Positions 1-9,275 of a stretch of DNA of 53,348 nucleotides are shown here, piece after piece. Below the pieces are notes generated by a model. That model was not told the DNA's origin. It saw only the letters and a program-made list of their open reading frames with translations, and did no database searches. The position numbers and the translations under genes are program-made. Each line of letters begins with the position of its first letter. Position 1 is the first letter of the stretch. This stretch comes from Propionivibrio sp. (GTDB taxonomy: Bacteria; Pseudomonadota; Gammaproteobacteria; Burkholderiales; Rhodocyclaceae). Location: NCBI RefSeq assembly GCF_017995515.1, contig NZ_JAGOIT010000006.1, forward strand, positions 1 to 53,348, in the 5' to 3' direction.

Positions 1-121
1 GTCTGATCGCTTCGCGATCATCCCGCCGGGAGCCCCGCGGGCGCTTTCTAAACCCTTCGAAAATACGTTCGGTTGTGCCCCCCCGCCGTCGACGCCATAT
101 TTCTACGGATTTAAAGCGCCG
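1..121. other. Window edge, no recognisable gene
   Basis: No gene is recognised here. On the minus strand the frame that follows the integrase stop stays open to the window edge. Its translation is arginine-rich and resembles no family I know. A small inverted repeat (GATCGC, TTC spacer, GCGATC at 5-19) and a C-run near 79-86 are present. The stretch could be the beginning of whatever replaced the rest of the integrase. Confidence 0.4.
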
Positions 122-247
122 TTAACAGTTGTAGCGGAACGAAATACCGCCAGCCTTGGTGACTGCTACATAGAGGCCGTCGCGGTCGGCCACCTTGTAC
201 ATCTTGTCCTGCGCTTTCAAGTTGCGCAGCTTGGTATCGGAAAGCAT
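122..247 (-). pseudogene. Truncated tyrosine integrase, N-terminal arm-binding domain only
   Basis: The frame encodes 41 residues, beginning MLSDTKLRNLKAQDK and running through MYKVADRDGLYVAV to SFRYNC, then a stop. This matches the start of the DUF4102 arm-type DNA-binding domain of P4-like integrases (usual pattern LTDTKLR..LKP..K.YKL.D.DGLYL.V...G.KSFRY). Full-length enzymes are about 400 residues, so the core-binding and catalytic domains are missing. The start is well supported: AAAGGAGAGAG lies just ahead of the ATG. The gene lies downstream of guaA in the same orientation. The guaA 3' end is a known integration site for genomic islands, so I infer a decayed element. Homology ends at the stop, which favours deletion or rearrangement over a single point mutation. 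Confidence 0.72.
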
Positions 248-262
248 GGCTCTCTCCTTTGC

Positions 263-286
263 TTCGGTCGTTCGGTCGTTCGGTCA
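263..286. repeat. Three tandem 8-bp units ahead of the integrase remnant
   Basis: Units TTCGGTCG (263-270), TTCGGTCG (271-278) and TTCGGTCA (279-286) lie directly upstream of the integrase ribosome-binding site. They sit where the 5' untranslated leader or promoter spacer would be. Repeats of this kind can change length by slippage, but no evidence of that is available here. Confidence 0.8.
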
Positions 287-460
287 TGGTATCGGAGAAG
301 GCTTGCGATACCATGATTTTGCAATCCATGAAAACCGCCGCAAACCCGCACCACGCCTAGAGTTTCACAATTTCGATACCATGATTTTCTGCATCGTCAA
401 TGAATGGTATCGGTCAGAATTTCCGGGCGTCTGGAAATAATACCACTGGAAGTACCATTG
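286..460. repeat. Cluster of ATGGTATCG/CGATACCAT boxes beside the integrase
   Basis: A 15-bp direct repeat, CGATACCATGATTTT, occurs at 306-320 and 374-388. The core ATGGTATCG appears inverted relative to these at 286-294 and 404-412, making two inverted pairs (286/306 and 374/404). Weaker relatives are AATACCACTGG near 437 and AGTACCATTG near 451; TTGGTATCGG also occurs inside the integrase remnant at 231-240. Repeated boxes flanking an integrase start are typical of arm-type integrase or excisionase sites. That role is inferred from position. Confidence 0.6.
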
Positions 461-510
461 AAAATAACTCCTTGCCGGTGCATCGTCGTGCATGGTGTTA
501 CCAGACGCAA

Positions 511-540
511 ACAACAAAAAAGCCCGCTGTGACGCGGGCT
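511..540 (-). terminator. Rho-independent terminator of guaA
   Basis: Read on the minus strand, the segment forms AGCCCGC, a short loop and GCGGGCT, followed by TTTTTTGTTGTTT. This is a textbook stem with a U tract, about 50 bases after the guaA stop. It ends the guaBA transcript before the integrase remnant. Confidence 0.88.
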
Positions 541-587
541 TACGTGGTTTTCTTACTGTTCAATGCCAGACAGTACGAGACATTAAA

Positions 588-2153
588 TCATTCCCACTCG
601 ATTGTTGCCGGCGGCTTTCCGGAAATGTCGTAAACCACCCGGTTGATTCCACGCACTTCGTTAATGATCCGGTTCGACACCTTGCCGAGCAAACTGTGCG
701 GCAGTTCGGCCCAGTGTGCTGTCATAAAATCCTGGGTTTGTACAGCACGCAAAGCAACAACATATTCGTAAGTGCGGCCGTCGCCCATTACACCGACGGA
801 CTTGACCGGGAGGAATACTGCAAACGCCTGACTTGTTTTGTCGTACCAGTCCGCTGCGCGCAGTTCGTCGATGAAGATGGCATCGGCACGGCGCAGCAAA
901 TCGGCGTACTCCTTCTTGACCTCGCCAAGGATGCGCACCCCGAGACCTGGCCCAGGGAATGGATGACGATAGACCATCTCGTGTGGCAGGCCGAGCGCGA
1001 TGCCGAGTTCGCGCACTTCGTCCTTGAACAGTTCGCGTAGCGGTTCGAGGAGCTTGAGATTCAGCGTCTCCGGCAAACCACCGACGTTGTGATGGCTCTT
1101 GATGGTGTGCGCTTTCTTAGTCTTGCTTCCGGCCGATTCAATCACATCCGGATAGATCGTCCCTTGGGCGAGCCATTTCGCGTTTGACAGTTTCTTCGAT
1201 TCGAGTTGAAACACCTCGACGAACTCGCGTCCGATGATCTTGCGCTTCGCCTCAGGATCAGAGACGCCTTTGAGATGCCCAAGGAACTGCTCTGATGCGT
1301 CCACATGAATGACTTTGACGCCTAGGTTGCGCGCAAACGTCTGCATGACCTGCTCCGCCTCGTTCAGCCGGAGCAATCCGTTATCAACAAAGACACAGGT
1401 CAGTTGATCACCGATCGCCCGATGCAGCAACGCGGCGACCACCGACGAATCGACTCCGCCCGACAAACCGAGAATGACTTCCTCGTTACCGACTTGCGCT
1501 CGAACCTTCTCGATAGCCTCGTTCACATAATCCGGCATGTTCCAATCATGGCCGCAGCCGCAAATGTCATGCACGAAGCGGGCGAACATTTCCTTACCCT
1601 TGATGGTGTGCGTGACTTCCGGGTGGAACTGGACTGCGTAGAAACCGCGTGATTCATCCGCCATGCCGGCGATCGGGCAGGAATCACTGCTGGCGATGAT
1701 TTCGAATCCGTCCGGCAGCGCGGTGACCTTGTCACCGTGACTCATCCACACGTCGAGCAGCCCATGGCCGGCATCGTTGCTGCGATCCTGAACTCCGTCA
1801 AAAAGCTTGGAGTGCCCGCGGGCACGAATCTCTGCGTAGCCAAACTCCCGCTTGCCCGAACTCTCGACTGCACCGCCGAGTTGCTGTGCCATGGTTTGCA
1901 TGCCGTAGCAAATGCCGAGAACGGGAACGCCGAGTTCGAACACTACTTGCGGCGCGCGCCACTCCTCAGCCTCGTATACCGAGTTCGGCCCCCCCGAGAG
2001 AATGATTCCCTGCGGATTGAATTCACGAACAAACTCTTCAGTCACATCGAAGGGATGAAGTTCGCAATAGACCTGCTGCTCACGCACTCGCCGAGCGATA
2101 AGTTGGGATACCTGCGAGCCGAAATCGAGGATGAGAATTTTCTGATGTGCCAT
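588..2153 (-). CDS. guaA: GMP synthase (glutamine-hydrolysing)
   Basis: Converts XMP, glutamine and ATP to GMP in the cytosol, the last step of guanine nucleotide synthesis. The 521-residue protein starts [14 protein letters not shown]. The class I amidotransferase domain carries the nucleophile in GICYGMQ (Cys82) and the His177/Glu179 pair in AVQFHPEV. The PP-loop SGGVDSS (231-237) marks the ATP pyrophosphatase domain, and the C-terminal dimerisation domain ends PATIEWE. Length is normal for the family. The frame stays open 18 codons upstream, but that extension crosses the guaB-guaA hairpin and has no family match, so the inner ATG with AAGG upstream is preferred. It lies 69 bases after guaB on the same strand, a usual guaBA operon. 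Its 3' end borders the integrase remnant. Confidence 0.97.
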   Translation of the reverse strand: MAHQKILILDFGSQVSQLIARRVREQQVYCELHPFDVTEEFVREFNPQGIILSGGPNSVYEAEEWRAPQVVFELGVPVLGICYGMQTMAQQLGGAVESSGKREFGYAEIRARGHSKLFDGVQDRSNDAGHGLLDVWMSHGDKVTALPDGFEIIASSDSCPIAGMADESRGFYAVQFHPEVTHTIKGKEMFARFVHDICGCGHDWNMPDYVNEAIEKVRAQVGNEEVILGLSGGVDSSVVAALLHRAIGDQLTCVFVDNGLLRLNEAEQVMQTFARNLGVKVIHVDASEQFLGHLKGVSDPEAKRKIIGREFVEVFQLESKKLSNAKWLAQGTIYPDVIESAGSKTKKAHTIKSHHNVGGLPETLNLKLLEPLRELFKDEVRELGIALGLPHEMVYRHPFPGPGLGVRILGEVKKEYADLLRRADAIFIDELRAADWYDKTSQAFAVFLPVKSVGVMGDGRTYEYVVALRAVQTQDFMTAHWAELPHSLLGKVSNRIINEVRGINRVVYDISGKPPATIEWE

Positions 2154-2166
2154 TTTCAAGCCTTGG

Positions 2167-2196
2167 AAAGAACAAGGGCGGCTGCTTGAGCCGCCC
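2167..2196 (-). terminator. Hairpin between guaB and guaA, possible attenuator
   Basis: A perfect 8-bp stem, GGGCGGCT (2176-2183) with AGCCGCCC (2189-2196), encloses a 5-base loop. On the minus strand it is followed by TTGTTCTTT, a broken U tract, 14 bases before the guaA start. It could terminate partly or protect the guaB end of the message; the poor U run argues against full termination. Confidence 0.45.
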
Positions 2197-2222
2197 CTCG
2201 GGAGCATGATTGCGAACAGCGA

Positions 2223-3686
<1,464 letters not shown>

Positions 3687-3711
3687 CTATGATCCGGGGT
3701 CACAAATAAGT

Positions 3712-3717
3712 ATTATA
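3712..3717 (-). promoter_or_regulatory. -10 element of the guaBA promoter
   Basis: A consensus TATAAT is read on the minus strand 29 bases before the guaB ATG. I see no good -35 hexamer at 16-18 bases; the nearest candidate, CCTGAA, is poor, so an activator or extended contacts may help. On the plus strand the same bases give TATTAT, which could serve the divergent DUF4124 gene. Confidence 0.55.
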
Positions 3718-3746
3718 CCGCGGACACCCCCCCTTTCAGGATGACC

Positions 3747-4190
3747 ATGAAACGCCTTGCTCTAGCGCTGGCCGCATTTTCTGTCGCGATGTCGGCAAAT
3801 GCACAGATTTACCAATGGAAGGACGAAGGCGGAAAGACGATCATTTCCGACAAGCCCCCGGTTGGCGCCAACACGGCGGCGAAGAAGATTGATTCAGCGA
3901 CTCCCGCTGCCACGTCGAATCAAAAAACGCTGGCAGACCGCGAACTGGATATGCGAAAGCGGCAAAAGGAAGCACAGGACAACTCGGAAAAGGCCGCGAA
4001 GGAGCAGGCCGCATCGAACGAGCGCGCAAAGAACTGCGAATCGGCGCGGCGTTATCTGCAGACGCTCGAATCAGGCGAGCGAGTTTCAATGCGCGACGAC
4101 AAAGGTGAGCGTTACTTCATGGAAGATGCGCAGCGGGAACAGGAAATTGCCTCCACGCGCCAGTCGATCCAGTCGAACTGCGCCAACTGA
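3747..4190 (+). CDS. Small exported DUF4124 protein
   Basis: A 147-residue protein of unknown function. Residues 1-20 (MKRLALALAAFSVAMSANA) form a clean Sec signal peptide ending in an ANA cleavage site. Then comes QIYQWKDEGGKTIISDKPP, the hallmark of DUF4124, a small beta-rich domain common in proteobacterial envelope proteins. The middle is a charged, lysine/glutamate-rich helical stretch (about 60-110), probably a coiled coil. Two cysteines (in KNCESARR and SNCAN) could form a disulfide in the periplasm. A start at 3741 is possible, but CAGGA is spaced correctly only for the ATG at 3747. It is transcribed away from guaB and converges on rnfH. Confidence 0.82.
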   Translation: MKRLALALAAFSVAMSANAQIYQWKDEGGKTIISDKPPVGANTAAKKIDSATPAATSNQKTLADRELDMRKRQKEAQDNSEKAAKEQAASNERAKNCESARRYLQTLESGERVSMRDDKGERYFMEDAQREQEIASTRQSIQSNCAN

Positions 4191-4214
4191 TCGACGCTCT
4201 CTAACCGGGCGCCT

Positions 4215-4541
4215 TTACTCGCCCTCCTGTTCGCCTGCGCCTTTCTTCATCACCTTGCCTTCGGCTGCGCGTTGCTTGCGAACCGCTTTCGGATCCGCAA
4301 TCAGCGGGCGGTAGATCTCTACACGATCCCGGTCACGCAAGGGCGCGTCGGGCTTGGTCAATTTCGCAAAGATACCCAGCTTGTTCTTGGCAAGATCGAT
4401 TTCCGGATGCTTGCGCAGAATGCCGCTCGCTTCAATCGCCTGCCGCACCGTCGTGCCTACAGGAACATTGAGCGAAAAGATCTCTTGCTTATGAGCGACG
4501 GGAAATATCACTTCGACACTAATTGATTCAGGCACTTGCAA
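4215..4541 (-). CDS. rnfH: RnfH-family ubiquitin-like protein
   Basis: A 108-residue protein of the RnfH/UPF0125 family, with a beta-grasp fold like ThiS and MoaD. The sequence ISVEVIFPVAHKQEIFSLNV and the segment DRVEIYRPLIADPKAVRKQR are typical of the family. There is no C-terminal diglycine; the tail is charged (KKGAGEQEGE). Despite its name, a role in Rnf electron transport is not settled. It overlaps the end of ratA by 14 bases, and this ratA-rnfH pair opposite smpB is widespread in beta- and gammaproteobacteria. Confidence 0.88.
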   Translation of the reverse strand: MQVPESISVEVIFPVAHKQEIFSLNVPVGTTVRQAIEASGILRKHPEIDLAKNKLGIFAKLTKPDAPLRDRDRVEIYRPLIADPKAVRKQRAAEGKVMKKGAGEQEGE

Positions 4542-4971
4542 CTCCGTAGATTTTGTCTGCCCGCCTTACAAACGCCTCAACAAAGGTATTCGCGATTTGT
4601 CCGAATACCGGGCCGATGACCTTTTCGAACATCTTGCTGGAGAACTCATACGCGAGCTTGAACTCGATCTTGCAGGCGCTTTCCGTCAGGGGCTTGAACT
4701 TCCATTCACCTTCGAGCCGGCGAAACGGCCCGTCAACCAAGTGAAGCCGCATGATCGCTGGTGCGTGCTTGTCGTTTTCGGTCGTGAAGTGCGATTTGAC
4801 GCTCAGGTAGCTGATATGTAACGTCGCAACGGTTCTTTTCTCGTCGCGAAAATCGACGCACGTTCGCTCGCACCACGGAAGGAACGCTGGATAATCCTCG
4901 ACCGCATCGATCAGATCGAACATCTGTTGCGCCGAATGCGCGATCAGTACTGATTTCTCAACGATGGCCAT
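4528..4971 (-). CDS. ratA: START-domain ribosome association toxin RatA-type protein
   Basis: A 147-residue protein of the polyketide cyclase/START superfamily (YfjG/RatA). In E. coli RatA binds 50S subunits and blocks 70S formation when overproduced; homologues resemble COQ10 and may instead bind quinones. The sequence starts MAIVEKSVLIAHSAQQMFDL, followed by the hallmark VEDYPAFLPWCERT. The C-terminal helix contains FGQIANTFVEAFVRRADKIYG. The reading frame is open further upstream, but that part is antisense to smpB and unlike the family, so the ATG at 4971 is used. It is divergent from smpB. Confidence 0.9.
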   Translation of the reverse strand: MAIVEKSVLIAHSAQQMFDLIDAVEDYPAFLPWCERTCVDFRDEKRTVATLHISYLSVKSHFTTENDKHAPAIMRLHLVDGPFRRLEGEWKFKPLTESACKIEFKLAYEFSSKMFEKVIGPVFGQIANTFVEAFVRRADKIYGVASA

Positions 4972-4996
4972 GTTCAGCCGTATCTCTCGATTCCTG

Positions 4997-5012
4997 TAGA
5001 ATCGAAATTCTA
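4997..5012. promoter_or_regulatory. Overlapping divergent -10 elements between ratA and smpB
   Basis: TAGAAT (4997-5002) and its inverted copy ATTCTA (5007-5012) are separated by CGAA, giving a 16-bp palindrome. Each half is a good -10 hexamer for one of the two divergent genes, so the two promoters would face and overlap each other. The -35 regions are weak on both sides. It could alternatively be an operator. Confidence 0.45.
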
Positions 5013-5046
5013 GCATCCTCGCACCACTACTCCCGGAACAAGCGGC

Positions 5047-5499
5047 ATGAGCATCATCACCAACAAGAAAGCCTTTCACGATTATTTCATCGAAGAAAAG
5101 TTCGAGGCGGGCGTGTCCCTGCTCGGCTGGGAGGTCAAGGCCATCAGGTCCGGGCGCGCCAACATCAAGGAATCCTACGTTGTCATCCGTGACGGCGAGG
5201 TCTTCATCTTTGGCATGCATATCACGCCACTTGCCGAGGCTTCAACGCACGTCCATCCCGACCCGACCAGAACGCGCAAGCTTCTGCTGCACGCCAAGCA
5301 AATCAGCAAGTTGATCGGTTTGGTTGAACGCGCTGGATACACGCTGATGCCGCTCGATTTGCACTATCAGAAAGGGCGAATCAAGGTCGAAATTGGTCTG
5401 GCAAAGGGCAAGAAGCAGCACGACAAGCGCGAAGCGGAAAAGGAACGCGACTGGAACCGCGAAAAGCAACGGCTGATGCGCGTCAAGATCGGGGAATAG
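5047..5499 (+). CDS. smpB: SsrA-binding protein SmpB
   Basis: A 150-residue partner of tmRNA in trans-translation, which rescues stalled ribosomes. The oligonucleotide-binding barrel contains [20 protein letters not shown] and the conserved NIKESYVVI segment. The [15 protein letters not shown] motif contacts the tmRNA elbow. The C-terminal tail is basic ([20 protein letters not shown]), as expected for the part that enters the mRNA channel. The gene diverges from ratA and ends 2 bases from the stop of the convergent TrmH-like gene. The tmRNA gene itself is not in the window. Confidence 0.97.
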   Translation: MSIITNKKAFHDYFIEEKFEAGVSLLGWEVKAIRSGRANIKESYVVIRDGEVFIFGMHITPLAEASTHVHPDPTRTRKLLLHAKQISKLIGLVERAGYTLMPLDLHYQKGRIKVEIGLAKGKKQHDKREAEKERDWNREKQRLMRVKIGE

Positions 5500-5501
5500 G
5501 G

Positions 5502-6284
5502 TCAGCCGAGGCGCTGCCGCACGGTCTCGAAAAGACAAATCGCCGCGGCCGCGGCGACATTCAGCGATTCGATCTTGCCCGGCATGGGGATAACAACTCT
5601 TGCCCGTACGGCCGAAGCAACGTGCGATCTGATGCCCTGCCCTTCGTTACCAAAAACCCAGGCAACCGGCTGATTCAAGCGTATTGAGTAAAGCGAGTCC
5701 GGCGCCTTCAATTCTGTCGCCACCGATGGACCCCGGAAACCGAAGAGAAACGCGGTCAGGTCACACCGCTCATGAATAGCCAACTCGAAATGTGCGCCCA
5801 TGGCCGAACGAAGCACCTTGGGCGACCAGGCGTGAGCGCAGTCAGCGGAAAGCAGGATTTGCCGAAACCCGGCGGCGGCGGCACTTCTGAGAATGGAGCC
5901 CAGATTTCCCGGATCTTGAATGCCGTCCAACAAGACCGCATCTGCCTGCTGGTCCAACCCCTGCGGACCGCGCGGTTGCTCGCCAACGGCAATAATTCCA
6001 CTCGGTGTCTCGACTGAAGCGAGTTCGTCGAACAAAGTGTCTTGCAGCACGGTAACGGAGGAATCCGCGACATCGGCCGCAAGGAAATGCGAAATCTCGG
6101 GACGCGCCTTTCCGCTCTCGCTGACGACGATTTCTTCAAGCGAACCGAAGCGTTCGATGTAGCTCTCGATGAGGTGGATTCCATCAAGCACGATCCGACC
6201 CGTTTTTTGACGCTCCCGCCCGCTCTGACAAAGCCGCTTGAGTGACTTGAAGTGCGCGTTGTCACGCGAGACGATCTGTCTCAT
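5502..6284 (-). CDS. TrmH-family (SpoU) RNA 2'-O-methyltransferase
   Basis: A 260-residue SPOUT methyltransferase that transfers methyl from S-adenosylmethionine to a ribose in rRNA or tRNA. An N-terminal substrate-binding domain (1-105) contains [16 protein letters not shown]. The three signatures of the knotted catalytic domain are present: [12 protein letters not shown] (124-135), FGNEGQGI (211-218) and [18 protein letters not shown] (232-249). The RNA target cannot be told from sequence; RlmB is one candidate, but other TrmH paralogues are equally possible. Its start overlaps the rnhB stop by 4 bases (ATGA), so translation is probably coupled at the distal end of the lpx operon. Confidence 0.9.
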   Translation of the reverse strand: MRQIVSRDNAHFKSLKRLCQSGRERQKTGRIVLDGIHLIESYIERFGSLEEIVVSESGKARPEISHFLAADVADSSVTVLQDTLFDELASVETPSGIIAVGEQPRGPQGLDQQADAVLLDGIQDPGNLGSILRSAAAAGFRQILLSADCAHAWSPKVLRSAMGAHFELAIHERCDLTAFLFGFRGPSVATELKAPDSLYSIRLNQPVAWVFGNEGQGIRSHVASAVRARVVIPMPGKIESLNVAAAAAICLFETVRQRLG

Positions 6285-6868
6285 AACAACACCAGTTGCG
6301 CAACCGGGGAAAAACTCCGACGATGGACCGGGCTGGGCCCGTGCTCCCGTAACGCCCGCAAATGCAAGGCAGTCGGGTAGCCCATGTGACGATCAAAGCC
6401 ATACTGCGGATAGCATTTGTGCAAATCCGACATCCCCGCATCACGAGTCGTCTTGGCCAGGATTGAGGCCGCAGCGATCGCCTCGATCTTTCCGTCGCCG
6501 CCTACGATCGCCTCGACTTCGCAGGCAAGCTTCGGGCACCTGTTTCCATCAATCAAGGCGCGGCCAGGTCTGATGGCCAGAGCGTCGACCGCACGCTGCA
6601 TCGCCAGCATGCTGGCGTAAAGGATGTTGATCGCGTCAATCTCCTCGACAGAGGCTTCTGCGACGGCCCAGGCCAGTGCTTTGGCACAGATTTCCTCCCT
6701 CAGCTGATCGCGGCGCTTGGCCGACAGCTTCTTGGAGTCGTTCAGGCCGTTAATCGGCTTGTTCGGATCGAGGATAACAGCGGCGGCCACCACGGGTCCA
6801 GCCAGCGGCCCACGACCTGCTTCGTCAACACCGCAAACGAGACCGTCAAGCCGGAGCAAAGACATCAT
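6281..6868 (-). CDS. rnhB: Ribonuclease HII
   Basis: Cleaves RNA in RNA-DNA hybrids and excises single ribonucleotides from DNA. The 195-residue protein carries the family signature [19 protein letters not shown] with Asp15-Glu16, then Asp107 in LIDGN and Asp125 in [17 protein letters not shown], which together form the two-metal active site. The C-terminal [15 protein letters not shown] segment is also typical. Two adjacent ATGs (6868 and 6865) are possible starts, both inside the end of lpxB. The lpxB-rnhB order is classical for proteobacteria. Confidence 0.96.
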   Translation of the reverse strand: MMSLLRLDGLVCGVDEAGRGPLAGPVVAAAVILDPNKPINGLNDSKKLSAKRRDQLREEICAKALAWAVAEASVEEIDAINILYASMLAMQRAVDALAIRPGRALIDGNRCPKLACEVEAIVGGDGKIEAIAAASILAKTTRDAGMSDLHKCYPQYGFDRHMGYPTALHLRALREHGPSPVHRRSFSPVAQLVLL

Positions 6869-8027
6869 TGCGCCCTGATTGAGGCAGACTATCGATGACC
6901 GCCCTGGCCGCCTTCTCCGCGGTGTTTTGCTTCAATTGCAGATGAATGTCGAGGAACTCGTCTGCGATAAGCGCACAAGTTCTCTTGTCCGAATAGAAGT
7001 TCAACAGCGCCTGCGCCATATTCTCTGGCGTTGCGTCGTCCTGTATGAACTCAGGAACGACGAATTTCCCTGCAAGGATGTTGGGAAGTCCCACATAAGG
7101 CAAGTACCCCATCCGCCGCATCAGACGGTATGAGAACGAAGCCATCTTGTACGCAATGGCCATCGGCCGCTTCAACAGTGCAGCCTCCAAGGTTGCGGTA
7201 CCGCTTGCCACCAGAACGGCATCAGACGCCTTCATGGCATCGTGTGCGTGCCCGAATAACATGCGGATAGGTAACTCGCGCGCATCGCAACGGTACAAAG
7301 CCGTTTCGAACAACAACCGTGTTTCGCGAGTCGCCAGAGGTACAAGAAACAGCGCATCCGGAAGACGCTTATGAATCGCACGCGCCGTTTCAATGAAAGT
7401 CTCCGCCATGTACTGCAATTCAGATTGCCGGCTTCCTGGCAACAAGGCGAAGACCGCCTGTTGATCAGCCAACCCGAGAAGTTGCCGCGCTTCGTTTCGT
7501 CCGTCATCGACCGGCAACATGTCCGCCAAGGGGTGACCCACGTAGGTCACAGGAATGCCTTGCTTTTCGTAGAGAGCCGGCTCAAACGGGAACAAGGCGA
7601 GGATTCTGGAGACAGCCGCGCCGATCTTGTGAATTCGCTTTCCTCGCCATGCCCAAATCGATGGACCGACATAATGAACCGTTGCAATACCTCGTCGCTT
7701 GAGCGACTTCTCCAGCGCCAGATTGAAGTCAGGCGCGTCAACACCAATGAACACGTCCGGCGGATTCGCAAGCAAGCGACGCTTCAACTCGCTGCGTATT
7801 CCCGATATCTCGCGATAGTGTTTGAGTACCTCTATGTACCCGCGAACCGCCAGGCTTTCAAGGGGAAACCACGAATCGAAACCACGCGCGACCATCTTTG
7901 GTCCGCCAATGCCGAAAAACTGTGCATTCGGCAATCGTGCCCTCAGCGCTTCGATCAAATGACTCGCCAGGAGATCGCCCGACGCTTCGCCCGCCACAAT
8001 GGCGATGCGAACCACTCCAGGTATCAT
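6846..8027 (-). CDS. lpxB: Lipid-A-disaccharide synthase
   Basis: Joins UDP-2,3-diacylglucosamine and lipid X to give the lipid A disaccharide, at the inner face of the cytoplasmic membrane. The 393-residue protein starts [18 protein letters not shown], the conserved N-terminal loop of this GT-B glycosyltransferase (GT19). Further marks are [35 protein letters not shown] and the UDP-binding [11 protein letters not shown] and [11 protein letters not shown] motifs. It overlaps lpxA by 4 bases and rnhB by about 20, which implies coupled translation in the lpxD-fabZ-lpxA-lpxB run. Confidence 0.97.
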   Translation of the reverse strand: MIPGVVRIAIVAGEASGDLLASHLIEALRARLPNAQFFGIGGPKMVARGFDSWFPLESLAVRGYIEVLKHYREISGIRSELKRRLLANPPDVFIGVDAPDFNLALEKSLKRRGIATVHYVGPSIWAWRGKRIHKIGAAVSRILALFPFEPALYEKQGIPVTYVGHPLADMLPVDDGRNEARQLLGLADQQAVFALLPGSRQSELQYMAETFIETARAIHKRLPDALFLVPLATRETRLLFETALYRCDARELPIRMLFGHAHDAMKASDAVLVASGTATLEAALLKRPMAIAYKMASFSYRLMRRMGYLPYVGLPNILAGKFVVPEFIQDDATPENMAQALLNFYSDKRTCALIADEFLDIHLQLKQNTAEKAARAVIDSLPQSGRNDVFAPA

Positions 8028-8794
8028 CGGATAATGCCGCGCTTGGAAACCGCGAGAAAATCGAGAATCGGCTGAACCTCAGGGTGCAATTTGGCCTCGT
8101 CTTCGAGCTTCGCACGAGCCTCTTCGAGCATCAAGCCTGACTTATAGAGCGTACGGTAGGCACGCTTTAACGCCAGCAGCGCATCAGCTGAAAACCCCCG
8201 ACGCTTCAGCCCTTCCGCATTGATGCCGAATGGTGTTGCGGTGTTACCCGCAGCCATTACATAGGGCGGCACGTCCTGCAACACCACCGTACCAACCGCC
8301 GTCATCGTATGCGCACCAATTCGGCAAAACTGATGAACGCCCGTGTATCCACCCAGGATGGCCCAGTCATCAATATGGACATGACCCGCCAATTGCGCGT
8401 TGTTGGCAAAAGTGGTCCGGTTTCCAACCCGGCAATCGTGCGCGATGTGCACGTACGCCATGATCCAGTTGTCATCACCCACACGCGTTACGCCGCCGTC
8501 CTGAATCGTACCCAGATTGAATGTACAGAACTCGCGAATCGTGTTCCTGTCACCAATCTCCAGGCGGGTTGGTTCGCCAGCGTATTTCTTGTCCTGGGGA
8601 ATCTCACCGATTGAGCAAAACTGAAAGATGTTGTTGTCGCGCCCAATTCGGGTATGCCCCGAGATGACGACGTGCGGCCCGATCCGGGTGTTATCACCAA
8701 TCTCGACGTGCTCGCCAATGATCGAGTATGGTCCGACGGCCACATTGGCGCCGAGTCTTGCTTCGGGATGGATTATTGCGCTTGGATGGATCAT
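8024..8794 (-). CDS. lpxA: UDP-N-acetylglucosamine acyltransferase
   Basis: Catalyses the first step of lipid A synthesis, moving a hydroxyacyl chain from acyl carrier protein to the 3-OH of UDP-GlcNAc. The 256-residue protein is a left-handed beta-helix of hexapeptide repeats, followed by a C-terminal helical domain from about 190. The catalytic His119 is in [11 protein letters not shown] (equivalent to His125 in E. coli). The substrate loop [20 protein letters not shown] is intact. It follows fabZ after 34 bases and overlaps lpxB by 4 bases. Confidence 0.97.
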   Translation of the reverse strand: MIHPSAIIHPEARLGANVAVGPYSIIGEHVEIGDNTRIGPHVVISGHTRIGRDNNIFQFCSIGEIPQDKKYAGEPTRLEIGDRNTIREFCTFNLGTIQDGGVTRVGDDNWIMAYVHIAHDCRVGNRTTFANNAQLAGHVHIDDWAILGGYTGVHQFCRIGAHTMTAVGTVVLQDVPPYVMAAGNTATPFGINAEGLKRRGFSADALLALKRAYRTLYKSGLMLEEARAKLEDEAKLHPEVQPILDFLAVSKRGIIR

Positions 8795-8828
8795 CTCTCT
8801 ACTCAGGCTTGGATTTGTGATCTTCGTG

Positions 8829-9275
8829 TCAGTTCACATCACGCTTCGCGCACATTAGTTCGGCCTCGGCGACGACTTCTCCGTCAACGCGCGCCTCCAC
8901 CTTGTATTTCCATATCCCGCGCATCTGGCGAAGGATTTTCACGTGCAGGTGAAGTTGATCCCCCGCCGTTACCGGCTTCTTGAAGCGTGCGTTGTCGATT
9001 CCAACGAAGTAGAAGACCGAGTTCTCATCAGGCATCACTTCCATTGTCTTGAACGACAGAATCCCCGCTGCCTGCGCGAGCGCTTCCATGATGAGCACCC
9101 CCGGCATCACCGGATGGTGCGGAAAGTGTCCAACGAAGAATGGTTCATTGATCGTCACATTCTTGTACGCGTGAATCGACTTTCCGGGTTCGCATTCAAG
9201 AACACGATCGACCAACAGAAAAGGATAACGGTGCGGCAAGTGTTCCAAGACTTGATGAATATCCATTGAAATCAA
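8829..9275 (-). CDS. fabZ: 3-hydroxyacyl-[acyl-carrier-protein] dehydratase FabZ
   Basis: Dehydrates 3-hydroxyacyl-ACP in fatty acid elongation and so competes with LpxA and LpxD for the same substrate; its place between their genes is usual. The hotdog fold shows [16 protein letters not shown] and the active-site stretch [18 protein letters not shown], with His50 and Glu64 counted from the upstream start. The first start is a TTG whose last two bases overlap the lpxD stop (TTGA), with GGAGAAAG well spaced upstream. An ATG at 9266 gives a protein three residues shorter that also fits the family ([13 protein letters not shown]). I cannot decide between them. Confidence 0.96.
   Translation of the reverse strand: MISMDIHQVLEHLPHRYPFLLVDRVLECEPGKSIHAYKNVTINEPFFVGHFPHHPVMPGVLIMEALAQAAGILSFKTMEVMPDENSVFYFVGIDNARFKKPVTAGDQLHLHVKILRQMRGIWKYKVEARVDGEVVAEAELMCAKRDVN

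Noticed and set aside
306-388. CRISPR-like direct repeats
   Set aside because: Only two 15-bp copies, 53 bases apart, with inverted relatives and no cas genes; better explained as integrase-associated boxes.
195-440. 81-codon plus-strand frame across the integrase remnant
   Set aside because: It runs through the repeat boxes and antisense to the integrase frame, with no similarity or ribosome-binding site.
1-590. tRNA or tmRNA gene as attachment site
   Set aside because: No cloverleaf or TPsiC-like segment was seen; the guaA 3' end itself is the more likely attachment site.
2154-2207. 18-codon upstream extension of guaA
   Set aside because: It spans the intergenic hairpin and is unlike the conserved [14 protein letters not shown] family start.
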